Source of the DNA: Clostridia bacterium | Lineage (GTDB): Bacteria; Bacillota; Clostridia; Oscillospirales; Acutalibacteraceae | DNA length: 64,000 nucleotides | Reading direction: 5' to 3' | Assembly (NCBI GenBank): GCA_017513525.1 | Contig: JAFXFC010000049.1 | Location: 62,001 to 126,000 of the forward strand | Part shown: positions 24,699-33,973 of the stretch, in pieces | How the letters are laid out: the number at the start of each line of letters is the position of its first letter | How positions within the stretch are numbered: position 1 is the first letter of the stretch | Notes under the pieces: model-generated | What the model was told of the DNA's origin: nothing | The model's database searches: none | The model's input: only the letters and a program-made list of their open reading frames with translations | Program-made: the position numbers and the translations under genes

Positions 24699-27600
24699 TT
24701 ATCTTTTGAAAATAGCAGCAATGCGTTCAAAAAGCATTTTAAAGAAATCAATAATTTTTTCAATTATAGATTTGGATTCTTTAATATCGGGAACAGGAAC
24801 CACCGTATCCAATGCACCGATAAGCGAATATCCACGAACAGTTAAAACAATATAGCCGTCAACCGACTCATAAGCCTGACCGTTAACATAATAACGGAAG
24901 TCATCTTTAAGGGTTCCGACTGCTCTTATAATAATGACACTTCCCACTTCAACCTCATAGGTAGCATCACCGAATACTGTATCCCATGTCATACCGAAAT
25001 CCTTGGATACATTATACCAACCGATGCCGTTTGTCTTTCCGAAAACAATGTGAGCAGGCATACCGGGAATCACAGTAGGTTCAAAATCTGTGAATATATA
25101 ATTATGGATTGAGGTATCTGTACCGCTTACTGTTTCTGAGGGATTTATATCCCAGAATCCTATGGGATAGCCTTCGTGTCCTACCATACCAGTAGGAACA
25201 AATACGGTAGCTGTTCCGTTTATATCCCACTTACCGTTGGTCTTAAGTTCAACAAGCTGAATGATAAGATCTGTTGTTCCGTCTTCCCATGTACCGTTGA
25301 TAATTCTGTAAACTACAAGCTTCTGATATTTGTCAGGAATTCCGTCGGGACGATCATATTCTTCGCCGCCGCCCATGTTATCAGAATCATAATAGAGTCT
25401 TAAAATTACAATATCATCGGCTGATTTGATAGGAACTAATGTACTGCTTGTTTCAGATACGGACTTATTAAAGATATAGCCATCGTAATTCTTTGCTGTT
25501 GCAGTAACAGTTTCACCGATTTCACCATAGAATATTTCTGTTTCGTCAGGTTCAACGGGATAAGTGCCTGCTTCAGTTGCAATATAATGTTCAACGATAT
25601 AACGAACATTGTTAATAGGATTAATGGGTGTAGCAAACACTAAGAAGCTGTAGAGGAATGTTTCGGTTTCAGTACCGCTTACGGTTTCGGGAATTTCAGG
25701 TGACCACTTACCGCCGGTATAGCCGTCATCTGCTTTCATACCTGTGGGAGCATTGATTTCGGCTGTGCCGTTTATATCCCACTTGCCGTCAGTCTTAAGT
25801 TCAACATATTCGAACTTATCTGCTGTTGTGGCATCTGCCCAAGTACCGTTTATAATCTTATAAATTACCTTTTTCTGATACTTATCGGGGATGTTGTCGG
25901 ATTCTTCACCGTTTTCTCCGCCACCTGATGTATCAGCAGCATAGTAAAGATTGATTACATTCTTCTCTTCGGCTGTTCCGATTGTGATTTCTTCAACATC
26001 AGCACTTATAAATACATAATCTTCAATTGCAATTTCATTGCCTTCGCTCTTTACAACCGAACCAATAACTGCTGCTTCTGTCTTTGAAGGAGCAAGAACT
26101 TTATTGGTTCCTTCTTCAAGATAGTTTACTGTGTAGTTATAGCTGTTTTTTGTGTAGTAAAGTGTGATTTCATTGCCTTCAAGAGCGATTACTACACTGT
26201 CAGCACTTGCACTGTCATAGGAATAGCCTGTGAATTCTTTCTTAAGGCTTTCTGCCGTTACAGTTTCACCAAAGATCATATTTTCTACGGTTTGAGCTTC
26301 GAGAACAGAATTATCTACCTTATCAACATAGTTAACTTTAAGAGTAAGGTCTGTTCTTGCTGTCCACTTTGCATACACTATTGTATCTGCGTGAACTGCT
26401 GCATCTATACTTTCAACTTCATTTCCGTCTGTACAAGCTTCGTCAGAATACCAACCCTCGAACACATAACCGTCACGAACAGGAACATAAGTAACAGGTG
26501 TTTCATAGCTCCAGATGTGAGCTGAGAATTCTGTTTCCTGATAATTGTCTTCTGTGTTCCAATCATAGATAACGTTGTACCATCTGGGAATAATTGTAAC
26601 CTTCAATGTATCTGTAGGAGCATCGTGAAGAGGACTGTAACGAGCAGTATTGCCGTAAACAACGATTACGGGCCAATCAGAAACAGCAGAATCATTAATC
26701 TTGGTCAACTTAGCCTGATACTCATAAAGATTACCGTTGAAAACTTCTTTCCAAACCTCATAGCCGTAAGTACCGTCATTTGTGCCGTTTTCATTCATTC
26801 CCACTACAATACCATAAGGAGGAACTGAATGCTGAATAATTGTACCGAATTCATCTTCAGAGCCGGTTTCTTTACCTAAATATTCAACGAGAGTTGATTC
26901 TGGACGGAAGCCTTCGCCGATAAGTGTGGCGTCAACTTCAACAGGCTGGAAATACTTTTCGGGATTAAATTCAAGGAAAGCGTTTACGAAGGTTTCCCAT
27001 CTGCTTGCTTCGGGATATATTGCAGTATAGTCATCAGCATTATAATCATTTACTATATTATCATCAGAATCTTTTGCAGTTGTTGAATTCTGATATGTTG
27101 AGTCATAGTTTATAATGTATGTGTCTATACGGTAAGTCTTTGCAGGATCAAGTCCTGTGAACTTATAATTCTCTGAAGTACCGAGATTTGTTTCTTCATT
27201 CCATGTGATTTCAAGGAACCGACCGTCAATATTATATGTACCGTCAGGGGTTATTTCCTCAAGCTCTACAAGCACATATGTTGCACGGGATTCGGGAGTT
27301 ACATCTATACTTTCGCCGTCCTGAACATATGCACCGTCAACAATTACGTTACCTACAAGAATCTGATCCCAGTTTGCATAAAGGGTAATATCTTCTGTAA
27401 GAAGAACACCTTCGGTTGCGGGAGCAGTGCATTCTTTATCAAGATACCAGCCAAGGAAATTGTGACCTTCCATTGCAGGCATATATCTGTCAAAATCAGG
27501 AATATAATACTGATCTTCTGCAACATCTATATCCGAGCCGTTTACCAGACCGCCCTGTGCGTCAAAGGTTACATCATATTTTTCAACTGTGATAACAGCA

Positions 27601-30053
27601 TCAAGAGTACCTTTCTGTCCGTTTGTATCTTCATCATAATAAGCACCGTTTAATAAGGTACCGTATTTTGCACCGTCGGCAACATCGCCCATAGTACCCG
27701 TAAAGTTACCGTCAGAATAGGTTACGGTAACACCGTTTAAGCTTTTCTCGGGAACAGTGATAGTCGCATTATCATAAACATAAGCGTAGATAACAGCACG
27801 ATAACCGTAAGGTATTTCACTGTCGTGGTCATATTTCCAAACGGGATATGAACCGTTACCCTCGCCTGTTGTCTTATCTATATCAACACGAATGCCGGGG
27901 TTATTGCCTTCCTGCTGTGTGATGATATTCCACTGATTGTCTTCTTCAGACCAGGCTTTGATCTTAACAATTACAGCTTCAGGATAAAGTTCTTTGGGAA
28001 CATCTTCGGCCATTTCAACACTGAACTCAAGGTCAAAGTCGGAAGGATTGAAAGTCAAGGGAATGGTTATTGTCCAGTTTCCGTTTTCATCTTTAATCTT
28101 TTCGATTACACCAACATCATAACCTGACTTACTTAAAGCTACACCAAACATTGAACTTTCGAGTAATCCTGTGTAAGTTGCAGCAGTTGCAACATATTTT
28201 GAAAATACTGATTCATCAGTGTGTTCACTGCAATAAGTCGGAATATAGTCAAATGCCATAGGATTACCGTTGCCGTCGGTAACACCATTTGCAGTGAATA
28301 TTAATTTATCACCGGTTTCAAGATATACATCTGAATCCTTTTTCATCTCAAGGAAGTTTATAACTAAATCATCCTTGTCATCATTCTGATTGTGACCGCC
28401 GTCAGCATGATGGTCAATAGTTACATTTATAGTAACATTTACTTCCTTTTCCCATTGTGCAACAAGAGTTAAAGGAGAAGATATACTTGATGTTACAATT
28501 GCATCAGGAGCGAATATTTTGTCACCCAGTTTCCAGCCTGCAAAAACATATCCGTCACGAACAGGAATATTCTTTGTCGCTTTTACTGCTGTTGCACTTG
28601 AATAAATTTCCGTACCGGGATCTTCATTATCTTTGAAGGCACCGCCGTTTACATCATATTTTACGCTGTAATGATGAAGGTGAAGTTCACTGTTTGCATG
28701 CTCAATAACGAGCTTATATTCTCTTGCCTGATGATATTCGGGACCGTCATCATGCCAAGGATAATAAATACCGTTTTCTACACTTGCCGTATATGTACCA
28801 ATAGTACTGCGGTCAAGTCTGATAAAGTTTGCGTCTTCAATTTCTGCATCTTCATCTTTCTCAAGAAGATAGAGAACAACATCTTCTCCATGGATGTCAG
28901 CAATATCAGTTAATGTTCTGTCAAGGTAAGTGTATATTGTAGCTAAATATAAGGGTTTGGTTGTATCGTAAACATAAGCATATGCATATTTTGTTTCGCC
29001 GTTTTTATCTTTATACTCACCGCGCACTTCAACTGCATAGTTGGTATTAGGCGTAAGACCCGTAAAAATAATTGTGCCGTCATCCTGCTTTACACCCTCT
29101 GCACCGCCGATAAAATAGTCACAGCGGTCATCAAGGTTTCCTGTGAGTGTTAAAGTAGTAGTTGTTGTTGAGGTTGTCGGCTTTTTAAATACGAATACTG
29201 TTGTAATTGCATCGCCGCTTGTGTCGTTGTGAAACTTACAGTTACCTTTTGAAATATCAAGTTCAACCTGTGCATCACCGGTTGTTTCGGTGCTTGTTCC
29301 TGCGTTTGTACCTGTTATATAGTAGTCACCGTTTTCTTTGGTTAATTTTATATAATTACTGCCGCTGATGATTTTACCGTTATCAACAAAGCTTTCAACG
29401 CAAGTGATATGCAAAATGGCACTTTCTCCGAGAAGGTCTTTAACATTACGCTTGTCACCTTCAAAAAGACCGAGCACAACATTATCCATATCAGCATCAA
29501 GGCTATAGGCTACAAAACCTTTTCTGTTGTTATTAGTTCCCGTGCCGGTGTGTGAATCAGAGCAAATCACATTACCATTAGCATCAAGAACTTCAACGGT
29601 AACGGTACCCTGAAGAGAAGTTCTGCCTATATTTGCACCGTAAACTGCTGCCCATGCATAACCTTTTCCTGTGAAGCTGTTTTTATAGCTTCTTCCTGCC
29701 ATATTGGAAGATGAAGAAACACTATTGTTGTAAACTTCAACTTCACCGTCGGTATTGTTGATAGAATACATATTGTGAGAGTTATAGACATACAGATATG
29801 TACCCAGACCATTGCTCCATCTATAAGTCAGCTCCTGCGGGTTACCTTCATAACCGTAAACAGTAGCATGCAAAAGCTCACTGGAGCGAAGATCATTCTG
29901 AGCGCCGCGCATGAAGCTTTCAATCACAACACTGTAAGTTGGAGCTTTTGCCTGATTTTCTGCCAATGACTGTATTTCTTGTGCAAATACGCCCATTGGT
30001 GCCATGCACAATAACATTGTAAGAACCAGAACAATGCTTAAAAACTTTTTCAT
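24699..30053 (-). CDS. Giant secreted repeat protein with InlB-B and MucBP-like repeats
   Basis: A 1784-residue exported protein. The signal peptide is KKFLSIVLVLTMLLCMAPMGVFA. A unique N-terminal region is followed by Listeria-Bacteroides (InlB B/Flg_new) repeats: three units with a YDVNGG- or FDAQGG-like start and a GYVFAGWK / HNFLGWYLD / YVFEGWYSD core ending in AxW. Next come MucBP-like strands (VNYVDK, VNYLEEGTNKVLAPS, VEHYIATEAGTYPVEP) and two copies of an IPDKYQKxVxYxIINGTW module (about 1425 and 1620). The C-terminus is a short amphipathic helix (SIIEKIIDFFKMLFERIA plus AIFKR), with no LPXTG. It is probably a surface adhesin or matrix-binding protein. The start at 30053 follows AAGGAG. 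It is monocistronic, with its own promoter and terminator. Confidence 0.85.
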   Translation of the reverse strand: MKKFLSIVLVLTMLLCMAPMGVFAQEIQSLAENQAKAPTYSVVIESFMRGAQNDLRSSELLHATVYGYEGNPQELTYRWSNGLGTYLYVYNSHNMYSINNTDGEVEVYNNSVSSSSNMAGRSYKNSFTGKGYAWAAVYGANIGRTSLQGTVTVEVLDANGNVICSDSHTGTGTNNNRKGFVAYSLDADMDNVVLGLFEGDKRNVKDLLGESAILHITCVESFVDNGKIISGSNYIKLTKENGDYYITGTNAGTSTETTGDAQVELDISKGNCKFHNDTSGDAITTVFVFKKPTTSTTTTTLTLTGNLDDRCDYFIGGAEGVKQDDGTIIFTGLTPNTNYAVEVRGEYKDKNGETKYAYAYVYDTTKPLYLATIYTYLDRTLTDIADIHGEDVVLYLLEKDEDAEIEDANFIRLDRSTIGTYTASVENGIYYPWHDDGPEYHQAREYKLVIEHANSELHLHHYSVKYDVNGGAFKDNEDPGTEIYSSATAVKATKNIPVRDGYVFAGWKLGDKIFAPDAIVTSSISSPLTLVAQWEKEVNVTINVTIDHHADGGHNQNDDKDDLVINFLEMKKDSDVYLETGDKLIFTANGVTDGNGNPMAFDYIPTYCSEHTDESVFSKYVATAATYTGLLESSMFGVALSKSGYDVGVIEKIKDENGNWTITIPLTFNPSDFDLEFSVEMAEDVPKELYPEAVIVKIKAWSEEDNQWNIITQQEGNNPGIRVDIDKTTGEGNGSYPVWKYDHDSEIPYGYRAVIYAYVYDNATITVPEKSLNGVTVTYSDGNFTGTMGDVADGAKYGTLLNGAYYDEDTNGQKGTLDAVITVEKYDVTFDAQGGLVNGSDIDVAEDQYYIPDFDRYMPAMEGHNFLGWYLDKECTAPATEGVLLTEDITLYANWDQILVGNVIVDGAYVQDGESIDVTPESRATYVLVELEEITPDGTYNIDGRFLEITWNEETNLGTSENYKFTGLDPAKTYRIDTYIINYDSTYQNSTTAKDSDDNIVNDYNADDYTAIYPEASRWETFVNAFLEFNPEKYFQPVEVDATLIGEGFRPESTLVEYLGKETGSEDEFGTIIQHSVPPYGIVVGMNENGTNDGTYGYEVWKEVFNGNLYEYQAKLTKINDSAVSDWPVIVVYGNTARYSPLHDAPTDTLKVTIIPRWYNVIYDWNTEDNYQETEFSAHIWSYETPVTYVPVRDGYVFEGWYSDEACTDGNEVESIDAAVHADTIVYAKWTARTDLTLKVNYVDKVDNSVLEAQTVENMIFGETVTAESLKKEFTGYSYDSASADSVVIALEGNEITLYYTKNSYNYTVNYLEEGTNKVLAPSKTEAAVIGSVVKSEGNEIAIEDYVFISADVEEITIGTAEEKNVINLYYAADTSGGGENGEESDNIPDKYQKKVIYKIINGTWADATTADKFEYVELKTDGKWDINGTAEINAPTGMKADDGYTGGKWSPEIPETVSGTETETFLYSFLVFATPINPINNVRYIVEHYIATEAGTYPVEPDETEIFYGEIGETVTATAKNYDGYIFNKSVSETSSTLVPIKSADDIVILRLYYDSDNMGGGEEYDRPDGIPDKYQKLVVYRIINGTWEDGTTDLIIQLVELKTNGKWDINGTATVFVPTGMVGHEGYPIGFWDINPSETVSGTDTSIHNYIFTDFEPTVIPGMPAHIVFGKTNGIGWYNVSKDFGMTWDTVFGDATYEVEVGSVIIIRAVGTLKDDFRYYVNGQAYESVDGYIVLTVRGYSLIGALDTVVPVPDIKESKSIIEKIIDFFKMLFERIAAIFKR

Positions 30054-30088
30054 AAAAATCACTCCTTATTTATTTTCCTGATTATTAA

Positions 30089-30117
30089 AATATATTCATT
30101 AATAAATAGATTGTCAA
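30089..30117 (-). promoter_or_regulatory. Promoter of the giant secreted-protein gene
   Basis: On the minus strand, consensus TTGACA (30112-30117) and TATATT (30089-30094) with a 17-base spacer, about 35 bases before the start codon. Confidence 0.75.
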
Positions 30118-30211
30118 GAAAAAAAATGATAAAATTAAAAATACAATTTATAATTTTTTTTAATATGAAATATTAATTTTTTTAATTATACATACAATTA
30201 TTCCGGCAATA

Positions 30212-31396
30212 TTATTCAGATATTTTTATCTTTGCAACTGTTATTTTATAGGTTGATTCATAACACGGAGGATTGTTTACATAGTAAAGTGTGGTACCGC
30301 CAGGTGAGAAGAAAAGAGACGGACTGTATCCGCATTTTTCATAAGGGTCTAATGTATAAGGTATCGGATTATCAACGGGAATGAATGTTTTTCCGTAGTC
30401 AAAGCTTAAAAACATATCTGTTCCCGTATCGCTTCCGCCTTCAACAGGATGCTTTCCGACAACAACAAGTGTTCCGCATTCTCCACCGACAGGTGTCCAC
30501 GCCGTGTACGGAGATGAGCCAAAAGTTTTTCCTTGGGCAGATACGATTTCACCGTAGTCTGAAACATCTCCCCAGTTATCAAGTGAAGTAGATTTCTTAC
30601 AATAAATCGGATTACCGTTAATACCTACCATTTCATATACCATGAAATATTCGCCGCTGCCCATTTTCGTAACAGATACCATTCCCGGCCGAAGATCTGA
30701 ATCTTCACAGGCAACACATTCCTGCTTTTCGCTCCAGTTAATGAGGTCAGTTGTGTACTTAAAAACGAGCTTCTGTGAATGCTCGGGATCGGAATCATCA
30801 GCATAGAAACAGAAAAGTCTTCCTGTTTCTTCCTCATATATAAGGTACGGTTCCCATACACCCCATTCAAGTCCCCCTGCCTTATCAACATTAGAGAAAG
30901 CGGTAAATGTTCTTCCGAGATCCGTGCTGTAATATAAAGTTATGGTACTGTCGGTAATTCCTTCGCCGTATATGGATGTTGCGGCAAGAATTACAGTACC
31001 TTTTTCAAATTCTCCCATATCAACAGGTAATTCATATAAAAAAGGCATCCATTCATTCCAATAACCCTCATTTAAGTTATCCTTTACGGTACTTACCTGT
31101 TCCCAAGTGACAGCATCATCGGTGCTTTCATATACGGGATATGTACTTCCCCACTTTTCAAAAGCTGCAAGAAGCTTACCGTTATCTTCATCATTTTTCT
31201 GATAACTTAATCTTATAATCGTAGGATATTCGGATACATTCGTACTGCTTTTATCCTCGGGAACATATATATCGTTTACACTTTCTATCACAAAAGAACA
31301 CGGTAACTTATTGTAATTTGTATTATCACAAGAAGCAAATACTGTCCCGAAAATAATCAGCAATACAGTTACTAAACAAAAAACTCTTTTTTTCAC
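30212..31396 (-). CDS. Sialidase-like beta-propeller lipoprotein
   Basis: A 394-residue exported protein. With the GTG start at 31396 (AAGGTG 6 bases upstream) the N-terminus is a clean signal peptide, KKRVFCLVTVLLIIFGTVFASC, with a lipobox. Further-upstream ATGs at 31438 and 31447 would add a Lys-rich tail before it. The rest shows repeated Asp-box-like turns (STDDAVTWEQ, STDLGRTFTAF, FDYGKTFIPV) of a six-bladed sialidase/BNR propeller, with a conserved Arg early (IIRLSYQ). The gene follows the MurNAc/GlcNAc kinase and murQ genes from the same promoter, suggesting an amino-sugar-containing substrate. Whether it binds or cleaves a glycan is not clear. Confidence 0.75.
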   Translation of the reverse strand: MKKRVFCLVTVLLIIFGTVFASCDNTNYNKLPCSFVIESVNDIYVPEDKSSTNVSEYPTIIRLSYQKNDEDNGKLLAAFEKWGSTYPVYESTDDAVTWEQVSTVKDNLNEGYWNEWMPFLYELPVDMGEFEKGTVILAATSIYGEGITDSTITLYYSTDLGRTFTAFSNVDKAGGLEWGVWEPYLIYEEETGRLFCFYADDSDPEHSQKLVFKYTTDLINWSEKQECVACEDSDLRPGMVSVTKMGSGEYFMVYEMVGINGNPIYCKKSTSLDNWGDVSDYGEIVSAQGKTFGSSPYTAWTPVGGECGTLVVVGKHPVEGGSDTGTDMFLSFDYGKTFIPVDNPIPYTLDPYEKCGYSPSLFFSPGGTTLYYVNNPPCYESTYKITVAKIKISE

Positions 31397-31467
31397 TATC
31401 GGCACCTTCTTTTTTTTGAAAAAATTTTGTTTCAACATAAGAAACATTCTAAATAGATATTATTGCA

Positions 31468-32274
31468 TTATGCATCTCCTTCAACAACAGAACGGATATT
31501 CCAGCCAGCATCTTCAAGCAATTGCTCTGATATTTCATCTGAACAGTTGAGAATTTCGGTAACTATTCCTATCATTCTTTTTCTCAGTTTTTTATTAGTT
31601 GGTCTGAGATTTATCATCAGGTTTTCATAAACACAGCCGCATTTAACCATGGATACAGTTGAAATCATATTAAGAATTATTTTCTGTGCCGTACCTGCTT
31701 TCATTCTCGTTGACCCTGTAATAACCTCGGGCCCCGTATCGGCACAGATATCAACATCTGCCACTTTACCCAATTCCGTATCGGGATTATTGGTAACGGA
31801 AACTGTTTTTGCACCTATGCTTTTTGCGTAATTTACTGCAGAAATTACATATGCCGCCGAACCTGAAGCGGAAATTCCGATTAATATATCCTTCTTGCTG
31901 AAATTATGATCCTTCAAATCATTAACTGCCATTTCGGCGTTATCTTCTGCATTTTCGGCAGCTTTGAACATACATTTTTCTCCGCCGGCAATGATTCCGT
32001 TGAATAAATCATAAGTCACACCAAAAGTTGGCGGACACTCCGCGGCATCACACACACCAAGTCGGCCCGAAGTTCCGCTTCCGATATAAAATACTCTGCC
32101 GCCTGATTTTATTGTTTCAGCTGTCATATCGCATGCTTTTTCAATTGTCGGAAGTGCCTTATTAACAGCCAAAGTTACATTACTGTTTTCTTGGTTTATT
32201 ATCTTCAGCATTTCATATGTAGACATCTTATCAATATTATATGTATTCTGATTTCTCATTTCAGTTTTAAGCAT
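31468..32274 (-). CDS. murQ: N-acetylmuramic acid 6-phosphate etherase
   Basis: A 268-residue MurQ, which converts MurNAc-6-P to GlcNAc-6-P plus lactate. The SIS-domain signatures are complete: GGRVFYIGSGTSGRLGVCDAAECPPTFG, GISASGSAAYVISA, VTNNP and TGSTRMKAGTAQKIILNMIST. Family members are about 300 residues; this one stops after SEQLLEDAGWNIRSVVEGDA and lacks the last ~30-residue helical segment that usually follows the NxK-A-IVM stretch. The active site is intact, so it may still work. The start overlaps the 3' end of the kinase gene (8 bases), indicating coupling. Confidence 0.92.
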   Translation of the reverse strand: MLKTEMRNQNTYNIDKMSTYEMLKIINQENSNVTLAVNKALPTIEKACDMTAETIKSGGRVFYIGSGTSGRLGVCDAAECPPTFGVTYDLFNGIIAGGEKCMFKAAENAEDNAEMAVNDLKDHNFSKKDILIGISASGSAAYVISAVNYAKSIGAKTVSVTNNPDTELGKVADVDICADTGPEVITGSTRMKAGTAQKIILNMISTVSMVKCGCVYENLMINLRPTNKKLRKRMIGIVTEILNCSDEISEQLLEDAGWNIRSVVEGDA

Positions 32275-33178
32275 TTATTTCACCGCCTATGATGTTTGCT
32301 TTCGCAAGAGATACTGCACCATTAACCGTCGGTTGATCACAAAATATAAGCGGATAATCTTCTTCAATGTATTTAAGCAATAAAGGTTTCAATACATCTT
32401 TCTGCTTACATAATCCACCGCAGATGACGGTTTTCTCATTATTTTTAAGAAAACTACGGGCAGCAGTAATTATTTTTGCCGCTTCTCGTGAATTAAGGTC
32501 TAAAATTCTCTCTGCTTCAACATCACCCTGTTTAAACGCATCAAAAATTACGGGGGCAAAAGAAGCAACATATGCTGCTGCGCCCGAATAAATCTCCGAA
32601 AGTGAATCTTCAAGTTTTTTTCCGAGCTTATTTTCAATAAGGCTTAAAATCAATTGGCTTCCGCCTCTGCCGTCAAGGAATTCAAAGGCTGAATTAAGAG
32701 CATCCGAGCCTAAATGAAAACCGCTTCCGCCTTTGTCTATCATATAGCCCCAGCCACCTATACGGTGACGCTCTGTGTCCGATTGGCTGAATGCAGCTAT
32801 TCCTGTCCCCATAATAACGGCTACTCCGTTTTCTCCCTTTAAGGCGACTTCTAAAGTGCTGTCAGTATCACTGCCGTTTGCATAAGAACCGAAACCGAAT
32901 TCACCTAAGAATCGGTAAATTTCAGATTTTATATTTTTTGAACTTCCTCCCGAAATCCCTGCAAACACGGATATTTCATTGTAATTCAAGTCCTCACATA
33001 TTTTAGAAATTCCAAGTCTGAGTACCAATTCGGAGTTTTCGATTCCACGGTTTATAGGATTTGATGAATCGAGAATAATTTGTTTGATTTTCCTTTCATT
33101 TAAATCCGTCAACAAAAACTCGGTCTTAGTCCCGCCTCCGTCAATGCCTAAAAGAAATTTTATATTATTTTCGCTCAT
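32267..33178 (-). CDS. BadF/BcrA-type MurNAc/GlcNAc kinase
   Basis: A 303-residue ASKHA-fold sugar kinase. The phosphate-1 loop is FLLGIDGGGTKTEFLLTD at the N-terminus; later GVAVIMGTGIAAFS and GGWGYMIDKGGSGFHLGSDAL bind ATP and sugar. In Clostridium acetobutylicum a related kinase, MurK, phosphorylates both MurNAc and GlcNAc and works with MurQ; the direct overlap with murQ here supports the same job, which feeds recycled muropeptide sugars into metabolism. The ATG at 33178 has GAGGAGGG upstream; the longer frame from 33214 lacks one. Confidence 0.88.
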   Translation of the reverse strand: MSENNIKFLLGIDGGGTKTEFLLTDLNERKIKQIILDSSNPINRGIENSELVLRLGISKICEDLNYNEISVFAGISGGSSKNIKSEIYRFLGEFGFGSYANGSDTDSTLEVALKGENGVAVIMGTGIAAFSQSDTERHRIGGWGYMIDKGGSGFHLGSDALNSAFEFLDGRGGSQLILSLIENKLGKKLEDSLSEIYSGAAAYVASFAPVIFDAFKQGDVEAERILDLNSREAAKIITAARSFLKNNEKTVICGGLCKQKDVLKPLLLKYIEEDYPLIFCDQPTVNGAVSLAKANIIGGEINA

Positions 33179-33260
33179 TAAATCCCTCCTCACACAAACT
33201 TTTAACATAAACACTGTTCACCGATTTCTACGCATATCGGTATTACACTGAATTAGTTTC

Positions 33261-33289
33261 ATTATATACATTTTTCAAATACACTTCAA
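33261..33289 (-). promoter_or_regulatory. Promoter of the kinase-murQ-propeller operon
   Basis: On the minus strand, TTGAAG (33284-33289) and a perfect TATAAT (33261-33266) with a 17-base spacer, about 80 bases before the kinase start codon. Confidence 0.7.
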
Positions 33290-33445
33290 TAGAAATATAA
33301 AAAGTACTTGTCATCTTTTCGGCAAATGATTCTTGCTCAGATTAAACTTCATAATATAACAAAAACATAATGAGTTATTCAAACGCAGTATTATTCAAAT
33401 ATTGACATATTTCCTGCAAAAATATATTATTGATATATACTAAAA

Positions 33446-33917
33446 AAGGATTTCCCGTTCAATGATCCGAGAAGCATCAACCAGAGCTCATACACCTCGG
33501 TTGGAGTAGGTGCAATGGCAAGATTTGAGCTTGATGAAAACTACATAATAGGACAGCACCCTGAGCGTTACGAGAATGCCGCACAATTCTGTATTGTTGA
33601 AGCAGACAATGACGGAAGTGTACGTCTGAGAGGTTATGATCTTTTATCAGACACATTTTCTGTGATTACTATATCGAAAATATAAATTCTCCCGACACCT
33701 TCGCCTACACATATAAAAACATAAAAGCACATGACAAAGCACCCGTATTCCCTGAAAATACCCACGCCGAAGTAAGTCTTACAAAAAAGCGGAGATTACA
33801 GAATAAAGCGATATTCCGTAAGCACGAAAAACCTACACTCTCACCCTAACGGCAGAAAGTGCATATCATCTTTATTCTGAGCCCGTTACAATTACTTTTA
33901 GTATCCCTGAAAAATAA
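33446..33917 (+). pseudogene. C-terminal remnant of a metallophosphoesterase
   Basis: One frame reads KDFPFNDPRSINQSS, then VGVGAMARFELDENY and FCIVEADNDGSVRLRGYD. This matches the region after the GHSH motif in the intact gene at 535-1863 (SDPRSVWQGSFTAVGCGSLS, then FWLVEVDNAGNIKMRLYD). The frame breaks near 33660; a shifted frame continues as YIENINSPDTFAYTYKN, and after a further break the tail reads TAESAYHLYSEPVTITFSIPEK. The N-terminal two-thirds, including all metal ligands, is gone, and at least two frameshifts are present. It occupies most of the ~800-base gap between the kinase and mannosidase genes; the rest of that gap (33290-33445) holds nothing I recognise. Confidence 0.75.
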
Positions 33918-33973
33918 TCAGAATAATCAGTTATAAAAGTGTAAAATAAAACTATATTCCGGAGAATCTGCTT

